Source of the DNA: Muscardinus avellanarius
Taxonomy: Eukaryota; Chordata; Mammalia; Rodentia; Gliridae
Assembly: GCA_963383645.1 (NCBI GenBank)
Contig: OY726572.1
Span: 73,619,002-73,683,001 of the forward strand
Direction of reading: 5' to 3'
Length of the DNA: 64,000 nt
Below, one piece after another: positions 48,726 through 59,511 of this stretch (within the stretch, counting starts at the first letter, position 1; every line of letters starts with the position of its first letter). The notes below the pieces were generated by a model, which was not told the origin of the DNA, did not search any database, and saw only the letters and a program-made list of their open reading frames with translations. The translations under genes and the position numbers were made by a program.

Positions 48726-49833
48726 CTTCCTACATTACCATTCTGTGTACATATTGTCACTGTCAGTGACTAAGGGCTCCCAGTCACTCTGTCAAACCAG
48801 AACTTGATGATAGGAACATAAAACTATTATTAATGATAATAAACTTTGCCTAGTGACTAGGAGTATTTAGTGAAATCTTTGTTTTGAAGTGTAAATATCA
48901 TGAATTTAGGGGACAGGATTATACTGCCTCAAAATGTAGGAATCTAATAGCTTAATTTGCATTTCCTAAATGCCATGGTCTGTTTTATTTTTGTTTTTGC
49001 AAAAGCGAATCATCTGAAGTATTTTTGGACTCATACATTCTGAATTAAATGCCACAGATGACCAGAAGGAAACCTGGGTTATTGTTTCTCTTTTTCATAT
49101 ATGACTTTCTGTGTCAACAATCTTAACAAGGCATTTTACTAGGGGCATATTTACTGAGTCCCACTGATGCTGAAATATCAATCCTGATGGTGAAAGACTT
49201 CTAAACAAATATAATTGCCATAACGTGTTATGACCTTTCAAGTCCCATAATTCAATTGAAAGGGGCAAGGCTAGCACATTGCAGGCAAATTATTCTCTTT
49301 AACTATAGCTGCCACTGGATGCATAGCTGTGCCTGTTTACATTCAATCCATTGACTAAGAAGCCACCTTAAGACTTGAGAAACTGCATGAGGCAGTGGCA
49401 TTAGGCAAAAATCAATTTCTTCTGAGTTTCTGAAAATGAAATGTTAAAATTCTGTTGAGAGGTTAGAGCTATATAAGAGTTCCAAATGAAATTCTAATTT
49501 ATAGGAGGTTAGAGGGAAGATAATAGGTTGATTGCCAAAGAAACTATGTTCCTGTTAACTATTTTGAACTTACTTTTGGGCTATAGGGATAATTTCTCAA
49601 AAGATGTTATCTGGAATGGTAACTACTCTGATTTGGGGTTGTTGTGATCTATGTCCAAATATGCATTTCAGAATAATAAGCAAATGGAACAATGTTAACC
49701 TTTGGTCAAATGCATTTTGTTTAGAAATCTGAGTCCTTCTTTGGACACTAGATAACAGATGAAATAAGTACTGGCTCCGTGGGTATCTTTCCATTCAAAT
49801 GGAGAGAAAGCCGTAATGTAAGAGTAGATCGAG

Positions 49834-49858
49834 TTTTTTTTTTTTTTTTTTTTTTTTT
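49834..49858. repeat. T25 homopolymer
   Basis: 25 consecutive T without an adjacent SINE or L1 body that I can recognise. It may be the tail of an unrecognised minus-strand retrocopy. Confidence 0.9.
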
Positions 49859-50248
49859 GCTTCCAGATGAATTTAAATGATGAGACTCTGAAGGTAGTGA
49901 AAAGCAAGGAAGCAGATGTGACAGATTCAATTTCATTTTGCCAACTTTCTATTAGGAACCTCAAGGAGTAGTGAATTTCTATTAAGTTGGCACCTAGTCT
50001 TAAATTTTATGTGTATGGTATTGAAAGCATATGAACTCATATAAAGCAAAATGTGGACAGAGTTATTTATTTTTAATCAGCCAACTCTAGATGATGTATT
50101 ATTAGCCTCACTTTATCACCTTGAAAACTTGAGGCATGGAACATTCTTCATATATTTCTTTTGAGTAAAGCTTTGTTTATTCAGGTAGAAAAAAAAGAGG
50201 CTCTGAAGAGGATACAGTGGTTTAGTGCTTCATATGTGTTTTAAAATA

Positions 50249-50327
50249 TTAATGCATTTCTTTAAGAAATATTAATGCATTTATTTTAAAATGTTAATGC
50301 ATTTCTTAAAAATATATTAATGCATTT
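50249..50327. repeat. Minisatellite-like TTAATGCATTT array, 22-23 bp period
   Basis: TTAATGCATTT occurs at 50249, 50272, 50294 and 50317 (spacing 23, 22, 23 bp), separated by AT-rich spacers. A SINE has inserted in the fourth unit. Confidence 0.9.
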
Positions 50328-50550
50328 TTTTTTTTGTGGTGGTGGTACTGGAGGTTGAACCCAGAAGCTTTCTACCTCCAGGCTATACTCCCAGACCTTT
50401 TTTATATTTTACTTGGAAACAGGGTCTCACTAAGTTGCTGAGAGCCTCACTATGTAGCTGAGGCTGGCTTCGAACCTGTGCGATCCTCCTGTCCCAGCCT
50501 CCCAAGCGCAGGGATTACAAGCTTGCACCACCACGCCCGGCTATGCATTT
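50320..50550 (-). mobile_element. SINE, 'GGTGGTACTGG' subfamily, long form
   Basis: Insert 50328-50542 flanked by ATGCATTT (50320-50327 and 50543-50550). Long form, with both 'ctcactaagttgctgag' and 'cctcactatgtagctgag'. The end 'caccaccacgcccggct' is close to consensus. Confidence 0.93.
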
Positions 50551-51269
50551 CTTATTATGAATTTATGCTTCAACATGAAGTGTTGCTGCAGCCTTTTCAA
50601 ACTATTAAAATGATACTTTTGCTCAGCAGAACTTCTTTGAATGTTTTCTTAAAAGGTAGGGATTTACTGCAAATAAAGTTCTTATAGATACTAGAACACT
50701 CGAGAGAAGAGTTAAACCTTACTTTATCAGTAGCAGAGTACCTCCCCCTTCCACTGAAAACAACCAAAACTAGTTGGGAATTGCCTCTCACTTCAATTTT
50801 TATTAAAAATGGTGACAGATTTTATAATGGTGGAAACAACTTACATGTTGTATCACCTTTCAGTTCACTGAGCTGGGGCTTTGAATGTTTTTTATGTAAA
50901 TAAAGGACAGTGTTGGGTGATATGCTGCATTCTTATAATGAAAAATGAGTAAATGAGCTTAAAATGAGCAGCTAAAGACAAAAATAAAGAACAGGAGTTT
51001 CCTATAGTTTGTCCTGTAAGCCAGGCCATCTCCATACACAGGGTACCACCAGGAAGAGTGTCAAACGCTTTCTCTCTTCCACCTCCATTTAAACCTGGTA
51101 CCACTCAAGCAGAATATATCCAGTGAGAGTCAGAATGAATTTTACATCTTCTGTAGCCTCAACTCCCAAAGCCTGTCTTATAATAGGGTGCTTGCATATT
51201 ATAGGTTATTTCCTGTATTAGCAACAGAATTTTAAAACTACTATCATATTTCAGATAACATATATTTTA
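50551..51269. other. Unique sequence, nothing recognised
   Basis: No repeat or exon signature between the SINE at 50328 and the L1 tail at 51270. Confidence 0.45.
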
Positions 51270-51600
51270 ATTAGTGCATTGAAGTCATATATCTTAATGG
51301 GGTACAAGATGGTAGAGGCATACATGCACACATCACATACTTAGCCCTCCTCCAGTTCCCACCCCATTCCCTCCTTCTCACATTTGGCTTAGGGATTGAC
51401 TTTTATATGTTTGTGCATGTACATCATATACATTAGGGAATTTCCCTCTTCCCCCTTCCCAGCCCCTTCAGTTAGGTCTTCTTATTTGCTCACCTGTAGT
51501 CTCTCCTTCTTCCACAATGACCCATTTTCTCCTTAGTTTCCACATATTAAGAGACTTATTTTGTAGTCCCCAAATAAAGAAGTATTATTATTGGTCTTAC
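51270..51600 (-). mobile_element. L1 3'UTR fragment, minus strand
   Basis: Starts at the reverse of the terminal 'aattagtgcattga' block and passes through 'catacatgcacac', a C/T-rich 3'UTR ('ccaccccattccctccttctc', 'ttcccctt'-like) and 'ccttagtttccacatatta', ending before ORF2. Confidence 0.8.
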
Positions 51601-51674
51601 CATCTTCATGGTGTTATCCTGTATCTTCCTGAACCCAGTTTCCTTGTGGCATGTGTGGCAAATGGTTTATTATT

Positions 51675-51830
51675 ACAGCAGTTCTCAATGTATGGTTCCT
51701 GGCTGGTGGCAGCACCATCATCTGGGAGTTTATTAAAAATGCACATTCTCAGACCCACTCTGGACCTAGTGAATCAGAAACTCTCTGGGTGAGTTCCAGC
51801 AGTTGGTGGATGAGCCTGACTTCTGAGTAA
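51675..51830. mobile_element. hAT-Charlie MER5-like element
   Basis: Reads like MER5: 'cagttctcaatgtatggt', 'catcatctgggagttta', 'aaaatgcacattctcagacc', 'gtgaatcagaaactctctggg', 'taattttaatgtacgc'. Short non-autonomous DNA transposon, diverged. Confidence 0.7.
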
Positions 51831-51867
51831 TTTTAATGTACGCATAAAATTGAAAAAACATTTGTAT

Positions 51868-52420
51868 CTGTTCCCATTGCCATAGTGAAAATTCACCAGA
51901 AACTTAGCATCTTAAGGCATCTTAGTGTCTAATGCTGAGGCCCAGATGGAGTTGATAGGATCCTCTTCTTAGGCTCTCACCAGGCAGAAATCATGGTATT
52001 GGTAGCTATCTGATGAGGTTCCATTCTGAAAGCTCCACTTTCAACTGCATTCAGATTGTTGACAAAATTCAGTCTGAAGGTAGTCAGTACTGCTTAGGGT
52101 ATGGAGTAAAGACTTATAAATTCTTCCAAAACTTTTTGGGACTAACAGTATTAACTTAGGAGTAAGGCCATTGGAGGAATTTTTCCATAGTCTTCTGTAT
52201 TAAAGTTAAATTTTTCTTATGTTCCCTTTATGTCTCTTTTCTACCTATTTTTTTTTTCTAGCCTTCTTCAGGTCCATCCAAATAATCTAGGATAATTTCC
52301 TTGTATTAAAGTTTACCGATTAGTAACCCTAAGTACACTGCAAATACCCTTTGCCATGGTAATCTAATATATTCATGGGTATAACACAAGTGGTCAAAGT
52401 CATGGGAAACAATATTTTGT
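51868..52420. mobile_element. Ancient interspersed repeat, family not assigned
   Basis: Begins 'gttcccattgccatagtgaaaattcacc'-like with 'aaacttagcatctta', has 'ggctctcaccaggcag' in the middle and 'tgcaaataccctttgcc' with 'aatatattcatgggta' near the end. This is the same kind of repeat as at 32030 and 57560. No family name given. Confidence 0.4.
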
Positions 52421-52889
52421 CTACTTGGAATAACTCATTATGGTGTCTTCTCTTGAATTCACCAAGCCTAGTGTTGCTCCCTAGCTAGCCCAGCCTTACA
52501 CCAACATCCCTTGTGCACCACATAATACCAAAATTACTTTGAGGAAACTGCACTCAAGAACTATTCTGCCTCACTCAGGAAGTATTTCCATGCTTTCCAC
52601 GAGCTTCATGTATTTATTAGGGCACCTGTTGTTGATATATCCCTTATTTAATCAAACATCCATTTATATTTCTCCTCTGTTTTTTCCCTTTCTGTCCAGG
52701 AGGGACTGGCTCTTAGTTATTTTTTTTTTATTCTTGTTCATATCTTAATCTTCATCCAATGATTCAGGGGCCCCGTGGTACAACTGGCCTAAATCTCAGG
52801 ATTCTTCTTTGCAAGCTAGAAATGATCATCTTGAAACCATAGACTCTGAAGCTAAGGCAGTTTACATTAAAAGTTTATGATCATTATCA

Positions 52890-53010
52890 ATTTTCTTAAC
52901 TGTTTTAGGTCTTGGTTTCCCCATTTGTAAGTGTGGTATAATACTACGAAAGAAAGATTCAATATCCAGCATCGTATTACTCATGAAATAATCAATGTAA
53001 TTCACATTTT
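52890..53010 (+). mobile_element. MIR fragment
   Basis: 'ggtcttggtttccccatttg', 'tggtataatactacgaaag' and 'atgaaataatcaatgtaa' follow the MIR 3' half. Cut by the SINE at 53019. Confidence 0.45.
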
Positions 53011-53237
53011 CCAGACTTCTTTTTTTTTTTTTTTCTTCAGTACAGGGAATGAAACCCAGGGACATACCTCCGTGGTATACTCCCAGCCCTAGTTTTTATT
53101 TTTTATTTTGAAACAGGGTCTCAGAGTTGCAAAGGGCATCATTAAGTAGCTGAGGCTGTGTGCAAACTATGCTCCTCCTGTTTCAGCCTCCCGGATGCCG
53201 GAATTGCGAGCATGCGCCATCATGCCTGGCCAGACTT
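53011..53237 (-). mobile_element. Composite SINE with 8-bp TSD
   Basis: Insert 53019-53229 flanked by CCAGACTT (53011-53018 and 53230-53237). Blocks: T-run, 'agtacagggaatgaaaccc', 'ggtatactcccagccc', 'agcatgcgccatcatgcctg'. Confidence 0.9.
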
Positions 53238-53439
53238 GACTCTTAAATACTAAAAAGTTTAGAGATTTTTTTTATATTTATCTCTTTCTTAGTTTGCAAT
53301 TCATCTATGCTTTCAGGCATCCCATTTGAAAAATTCTCAGTAGCTGCTCATCCCCATGCACGTCCACATGAGTTGAGTGTTGACTATGTGGACACAATTG
53401 CAAAGAAGAAAGTCCATCATTTTTACGTAATACAATTAC

Positions 53440-53545
53440 CCATTGATTTTCAGATCACATCCACTAATAATATAAGGTTTGCATTATTCTTGTTTTATAA
53501 GTGATGAAACCGAAGCTTAAGTAACTCCCTCAACTTTGGACCCAT
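53440..53545 (-). mobile_element. MIR fragment, minus strand
   Basis: 'cattattcttgttttataagtgatgaaaccgaagcttaagtaactccctcaac' region is the reverse of the MIR core ('gttaagtaactt...ctcatctgtaaaa'). Confidence 0.6.
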
Positions 53546-53910
53546 CTGATAATGGCAGATATTTTTAGTCATTAACTTTTTCTGAAGATAGCCTGTCATC
53601 CAGAAACTTAGAAATACTCTTAGCAATCCAATGAGAAGACCCTGTTTTAAAAGAAAAAGTTGAAAGAGCTGGAGTCATAGTCCCTTGGGCCTTTCCCAAT
53701 TCCCATCCCATTTCCTACCCCCTCTCTCCTTCTCATGCTTGGCTTCTTCTGCAGCTCAAAATCAACTGCAGCCAGATTCTGGTTTGTTATATATATATTT
53801 TTTTCTTTTCTGGAGCAGTGGGTTGCAGGTGACTCTTATGGCAGAAAGAGGTAGCACAAAGGGCAAGCCTGGCTAAGTAAGCACAGTGCAGATGTCTACA
53901 ATGCAAATGT

Positions 53911-54280
53911 CTACTCTCATAGTCTCTCTCTTTCTCTGTTTTTTTTTTTTGTTGTTGTTTGTTTGTTTGTTTGTTTTGGTGGTACTGGGGGTGAAACCCA
54001 GAGGCTTTCTAACTCCGGGCTATACTCCCAGACCTATTTTATATTTTATTATATATATATACATATATATATATATTATTTATTTATATATATATATATT
54101 TATATATGTTTATTATATTATATATTTTATTATATTTTATTGGAAACAGGGTCTCACTTAATTGCTGAGATCCTCACTAAGTAACTGAGGCTGGCTTCGA
54201 ACCAGTGCGTTCCTCCTATCTCAGCCTCCCAAGCACGGGGATTACAAGCATGCGCCACCACGCCCAGCTACTCACATAGT
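53911..54280 (-). mobile_element. SINE, 'GGTGGTACTGG' subfamily, with (TA)n in its linker
   Basis: Insert about 53924-54267 flanked by CTACTCTCATAGT (53911-53923) and CTACTCACATAGT (54268-54280). A GTTT-rich tail (53950-53977), then 'ggtggtactgggggtgaaacc' and a TA/TTTA array (about 54047-54140) between the two halves. Confidence 0.93.
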
Positions 54281-56802
54281 TTCTAATGTTCCTTTGGCTA
54301 AAGCTCCAGCATCAGCAGGGAAGGAAAGGATTCTCTTCTCATACAGGTGAGGATGGGGACTACTGAAAAAATCACCCAGCCTACCTTAAAAGCCTATGTT
54401 TTGTTTTGTTTTTCTAGAAAGAGCAGAGTGCAAGGATTATACTGGCTCATGCACTGAAGCCAGGGAAGCTACTTCTCTTTAAGCAGTATTCAGTAGCTGA
54501 GGTAAAGCTAAGATGCTCCTCAGAGGCAAAACAATAGGAATTGTAGCTGTCAACATCCTGCATTTAGAGACAGGAATTTTATAGCCCACCTTCGCTTCCA
54601 ATTTGGTGTTGGCTAATGTGGGAATAAATCAAATGGTGGAGAGATTATGGTGTAGGAACAGAGTAACTTGTTTAAGTCCCAAATACAAAAAAAAAAAAAA
54701 GCAACATGACATGGGAAAATAGCATTTAACATGCTTATGACTGAGTTTCTGCCTTGAACACATTTTTACCATGTAAACTTTCCTTGCTTATTTCTATTGA
54801 ATATTATCTGTGTCACAAGAAATGACTAAGAAGATTGATCTCCAAAGGAATAAACTGAGTGATTTATCCAGGAACACTAACTCATTTTTTTTTTTCGAGT
54901 TGTGAGACTTCTGTGACCTTCAGGACTCCAAGCTGTGACTAATGCCGCCCCTGGGCTCACAGACTACTTGAAGGTTTTGTTCAGGAGTGTTGCTCGTTTT
55001 TATTTGAAGTATGCTCTTTTGTTTGTTTTAGCGTTTCTTGTTTAACTATGCCAACATTTTTGGTTCTCACTCCAGATTTTTTTGTGTCAGTTTTGAAAAG
55101 TTATATATATTAGAACATGCACAGAAGACTGCGTGCTTTCCATAATCCACCAGCTTATGTACACTAGCATGCCTGTGTTTAAATGGAAATTCTCTACAGT
55201 CTCACAAGGTCCCTTGTACTATCGTGTTAAAATGACTGTACTGCTAGTTACCTGGATTTCTTAAGGACTTCCTTGTTCATCAGCAGTATTATGCCCCCCA
55301 TCATCCCCTCAGCATGTGAAAAACATCCTCAGGGAATAGCTCCAGAAACTTGCAATAACTGGTTATAAATACTGGACTCAAATCACTTAGGTCTGGCATA
55401 AGTAGAGATGAAGGAACCCCAGTGTATGCAGGAAGCATCTGGCATCTTTATTTTTCCACAGCATGAATAGGTATGCTGCCCAGCAGCAGAGTTCTGTGCC
55501 TGTTAAAGCTTCTCTGTGGCAGTTGTTAGTGTGAATGAGAAATGTGTAAAGTGTTTTTAGAGTTTTTGGAGGACAGGCAGCATGTTAGTGCCAACTATTG
55601 TTGTTGTAAAGGAACCAGAGTCTAAATCGGTCTGTGTAGTTGGATGGCTGTGCTTAGTTTATCTAAAACATAGCATTTGGAAAGAGTTAAAATACCAGCA
55701 CATTGTGTCTTCACCTTCTTCTTTATTTTTTTTTTTTCTGGAGCATATTGGTTGGGGCTATTTTCAGAAAGATTAGCTATAGGAGGGCCAATGAAAAAGC
55801 ACTTTGCTACTCACGCCTATTGTGATAGACCTTCTTTGTAGTGTTAATTCTAGTAGAAATAATCATCTATATTGATTTATAAAGATGGGATTGAGTAGAG
55901 ATATTGATTCAGAAGAGAATAGCTATGAACATTTTGATTTATGTTGGTATTAAAGAAAATGATTCAGATTCATTTTCTACAGTCTAAGGTTGCTTATCCA
56001 GTGGCTACATGTCAAAATATATTCAGCAATTTCTTGATGAGAAACATAGCCCTGATAGAATGTATAATTTATTTTCTTGAGGCCAGGACCACAGTTTGTG
56101 CCTGATATGTGAGAGGCTGCTACCCACTTGTCAGTAGTTCTTAGGTAATCAAGGATTGCTTTAGAATGAGATAAATAACCTTATCAGATACAGATTTTCT
56201 GGGACAGGAATGTAAATGCAGTGAGTAATCAGAGAGAATGTAAGTAGCTACACGCTAATTTTTAAAACCATTGGTACCCAGTTTGCAAGTTATCTGATGT
56301 TTTCAGTGGTCATTTATGAATAAAACACTTTAGCCTTTTGTAATGACATGTGGACCTGCGCCTGTTAACTTTGTTTCATGGTAGTCTTTGTTGCTCTCCT
56401 CAGACTGACTTTAATCTCCCTTCCTCAGTTCTCCCATACAGCTTTCTCCTGATTCATTGATAACATGTGCCATACCAAGACTGAATACTCACTGACTTGA
56501 CTGTCTCTAATATTAAGCCATCAGTTTCAGATAGCAGATGGGTATATGCACTACATGTTAGGTGAATGGAATATTCCAGTGGCAGCCAGGTCCTGAGAGT
56601 TGGTCTAATGGACACAGGTTCCCAGGAGACTTCTATTTTCAAGCTTACTCCAATAGCGCACCTCACACAGTGCAGGTGTTGATTTCCCCATCACTGACTT
56701 GCCATTCCCGGGCCAAACCCAATCCTTGAATTTGTTCTAAATTTCAGTGATTTGTTCTTTTTTAATCCACACGGTGACGGCTTATTTCTATGACTTGCAT
56801 TT
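54281..56802 (+). other. SINE-free sequence upstream of the CTNNA2 exon
   Basis: 2.5 kb without recognised transposons directly before the coding exon. It is probably the end of the 5'UTR intron. No TATA-box or CpG-island promoter is visible (CpG is rare), which argues against a promoter directly upstream. Confidence 0.5.
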
Positions 56803-56828
56803 CTAACTAATACCGTGTTTTCCTATAG
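56803..56828 (+). promoter_or_regulatory. CTNNA2: Splice acceptor and candidate branch point of the CTNNA2 exon
   Basis: A CTAAC branch-point-like motif (56803-56807) lies about 22 nt before the AG at 56827-56828, with a short pyrimidine-rich stretch (GTTTTCCTATAG) between them. The exon therefore probably starts at 56829, five bases before the ATG. The 3' splice site is inferred from sequence alone. If transcription instead started close by, this would be a first exon. Confidence 0.7.
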
Positions 56829-56833
56829 GGAGC

Positions 56834-56935
56834 ATGACTTCGGCGACTTCACCTATCATTTTAAAATGGGACCCCAAAAGTTTGGAAATCCGAACGCTTA
56901 CAGTGGAGAGGCTGTTGGAGCCACTTGTTACACAG
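56834..56935 (+). CDS. CTNNA2: CTNNA2 first coding exon (alpha-N-catenin residues 1-34)
   Basis: This exon encodes the N-terminus of alpha-N-catenin, the neural alpha-catenin that couples the cadherin/beta-catenin complex to actin at cell junctions and synapses. The 34 codons begin MTSATSPIILKWDPKSLEIR and end in LVTQ just before the donor. From known family sequences, the MTSATSPIIL start is diagnostic of CTNNA2. CTNNA1 begins MTAVHAGNINF and CTNNA3 begins MSAETPITLN, while the KWDPKSLEIRTL...VERLLEPLVTQ core is shared with CTNNA1. The segment ends exactly on a codon boundary (phase 0), as expected if the next exon resumes with VTTLVN. The start codon has A at -3. Only five exon bases (56829-56833) precede the ATG, so most of the 5'UTR must lie in an upstream exon not identified here. 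The rest of the protein lies beyond the window. The open frame runs on to 57049, but that part is intron. The exon sits in a SINE-free island (54281-57783). Confidence 0.95.
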
Positions 56936-56941
56936 GTAAGG
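56936..56941 (+). promoter_or_regulatory. CTNNA2: Splice donor of the CTNNA2 exon
   Basis: CAG|GTAAGG is a near-consensus U1 donor. It falls exactly where the alpha-catenin protein similarity stops, and leaves phase 0. Confidence 0.9.
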
Positions 56942-57559
56942 GAAGCTTTCCCACACTCGTTACATGTATATGATTCTCTCATTATTCTCTCGGGAGCCTT
57001 CAAGAGTTTAGAAGTCCTTAAAAGAGAATTAGTTATGCCATACTACTGATTACCAAATATATGTTATTTCCTGAAGCATGGACGATCTCATTGCCCTACA
57101 AGATTCAAAGTGGCTTTTAAAAACTATTCATATGATTTTGGAAATTAAGTTGATGAGGTAATTGAAGAGGGGGCCCTGTCAAGTATTTAAAGTCTAAATA
57201 AACCATCTCTTGCTCACTTTCAGATGCTAATGCACAGTTAGGAAAAGCTGCGTTGACTATTTAAGTGTAATATATATATATTTTTTTTTTTAATTACATT
57301 TTTCAGTTTACAAGGCCCAATTCATCTTGTTGGAATGGTGAGATGTTCCATTTCTCAGCTGTCAGAGTTGACACATTTCTACACGATGACTGTCAACAGG
57401 AAAAAGATATCATCAAGAGTTTAAGTTTTGAAAGTTAATTTTTAGTGTCTTGTGTGGCATGTTCTTTGCAATTTTAACTCTGAAATTTCTGGAATATGAA
57501 AATTCAGCCTTTTAGGGTATATTTATTGAGGATTATTAAACCACACCAAGTTGAAGGGT
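56942..57559 (+). other. CTNNA2: Start of CTNNA2 first coding intron
   Basis: Unique intronic sequence after the donor with a T-run at 57281-57292. No repeats recognised. Confidence 0.55.
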
Positions 57560-57783
57560 ACTTTTCTTGATTTGCTGCTCTAACAACTTACCTTCAAGTG
57601 AATGGCTTGAAGCAATGCAAGTTTATTGCTTGATGGTTTTAGAGGTTGGAAGTTCTAAAGCTGAAGTACTGGCAGGCTGCATTCTATCCAGAGTCTTTAG
57701 CAGAAAGTCATTTTCTTGCCTTTTCCAAATTCTTTCCAACTTGCTTTCTTTGGTCTCTTCCTCTGTCTTCCAATAGAGCCATT

Positions 57784-58210
57784 ATAGCCAGGTATGGTGG
57801 TATATGCTTGTTATCCCAGCATTTGGGAGGCTGAGGCAAGAAGATCGCAGTTCATGGCAAGCCTCAGCTATTTAGTGAGGCCCTCTGCAACTTAGTGAGA
57901 CCTTGTTTCAAAATAAAGAATAAAAAAAATAGGGCTATAAGAGGCTGGGCGTGGTGGCGCACGCTTGTAATCCCCGCTCTTGGGAGGCAGAGACAGGAGG
58001 ATCGTGCATGTTCAAAGTCAGCCGCGCTGGTTTAAGAGACCCTGTTTCCAAATAAAAAGTATAAAATAGGTCTGGGAGTGTAGTCCGGAGGTATAAGGGC
58101 TTCCAGGAACCCCAGTACCACCACCACCAAAAAAAAAAAAAAAAAATAGGGCTATAGATATAGCTTTGGAGGTAGAATGCCCATGAGTTTCATTCATAGT
58201 ACCACAGAAA
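57784..58210 (+). mobile_element. SINE split by a second SINE (outer element)
   Basis: B1-like half 57784-57939 ('agccaggtatggtggtatat', 'gggaggctgaggcaag'). The ID-like half resumes at 58140 ('gggctatagatatagctttg', 'gagtttcattcatagtacc'). Confidence 0.9.
57923..58156 (+). mobile_element. Nested SINE, 'GGTGGTACTGG' subfamily, 17-bp TSD
   Basis: Insert 57940-58139 flanked by AAAAAAATAGGGCTATA (57923-57939 and 58140-58156). It is the only plus-strand copy of this subfamily here, ends in (ACC)n plus poly-A, and has the same internal deletion as the copies at 7736 and 21031. Confidence 0.93.
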
Positions 58211-58500
58211 AAGAGCCAATATAGCATTTTCAAATTTCTTTCTCTTCTTTACCTTTTCTTTGTTTTGCACAACTCCTCTATGACACTGACCTTCTTGTCT
58301 TCCTGTAACAGAGACTCTGCTATATGTTGGACCCACCCAAATATACCAGCGAAATCTCCCCATCACAATATGCTTAACCAAATCACATCTGGAAAGCTCC
58401 TTTTGCCATTAAGGAAACATGTATACATACAGTCTCCAGAAATTAGAACAAGTATATATTTCAGGAATAATATTCAGCCCACTTTAGTTGACATATTATC

Positions 58501-59511
58501 ATTTTAGTATTTTTATTACCCTATGTCCTACAAATGGGATTTGGAATTATAATTAACTTTTAAAATTACATACTTTTCCTAAACATTTTAATCAAAGCTG
58601 TCAGTGTTTCTGTGGATAATCTCAAGAGACTAGTGACTTTTCCAGTATATCTGGGGTTCATACCATATTAAAATAGTCTTTTCCAGAGATCTTTCTTGGA
58701 TAGCCCCATCTCCACTTTTGCCACTGTTTACATGGTAGAAGGAACCCACAAATCACATGATTAGTCTCTACATAGCAATCTCCATTAGACTAAACACTCA
58801 GAACTTTTTATCCTTACAAGACACTAGTAGAAATTATCAAACAGTTGACTTTCTTCCTAAGCATGTTTTCCTGAAAGTGAATATCCTACTTTTTAGTGCC
58901 TCTTGCAGTCTTCATAGGCTGAAAATTTTCCAAATAATCAAATCATGTTTCCTTTTAGCTTAACAATTCTTCCTTCTATTTACACCTCTTCTCCGACATT
59001 TTTCTGTACGAAGCCAGAAAGCAGGTCATGTTTTCAACACTTGGCTTAGGAAGAATTCAGCTAAATATCTTGTGGCATACAATTGTGACTCTCCCACAAC
59101 TGAAGACATCAGTTGAACTGAGCTTTCTGGCCACTCTATAGCAACAATTTCTATTCCTTTCCTTTTTATTTCCAGTGACACCATAGCTCTCACCAGCACC
59201 TCCTCTCTTGTCCATATTTCTACCAACATCCTATTTATGATGACTAAAGTACTACGAAGGTGGGAGAAGTTTTCTGTACTGTGCTCTCTGCTTCCTTCTG
59301 AGCTCTCACCAGCAGGGCCTTTAACATTTATATATGTTAAAAAAACAACAACAACAACAACAACAGCCCAGTTGAAGAAATCTAGGATTTTCCTATCATG
59401 CTACCCAGAATTCTTACATCTTCTGCCTACCCATTACTTATAACAAATTTTATATAGTATTTATCTCTACAGTTCCTCTCTCTCTCTCCTTCCTTCCGTT
59501 ACTCTTCATTC
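58501..59511 (+). other. CTNNA2: Intronic sequence
   Basis: Unique-looking intron of CTNNA2 apart from the AAC repeat at 59339. Confidence 0.45.
59339..59366. repeat. (AAC)n repeat
   Basis: About eight AAC units after a short A-run. Confidence 0.93.

Larger units (their letters stand above)
46981..50248. other. Mostly unique sequence with one MIR
   Basis: 3.3 kb with only a TA run (47557), a MIR fragment (48540) and the T25 run (49834) recognised. Confidence 0.5.
57560..58500. mobile_element. Ancient interspersed repeat split by nested SINEs, family not assigned
   Basis: Left part 57560-57783 ('tctaacaacttacc', 'gcaagtttattgcttgatgg', 'gttggaagttctaaagctg', 'tcttgccttttcc') and right part 58211-58500 ('gttggacccacccaaata', 'aaatcacatctggaaagctcc', 'tattcagcccact') match the two ends of one old repeat type, also seen at 51868. 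Confidence 0.5.

Noticed and set aside
56936..57049. Extension of the CTNNA2 frame to 57049
   Set aside because: Alpha-catenin similarity stops exactly at a strong GTAAG donor. The rest is intron.
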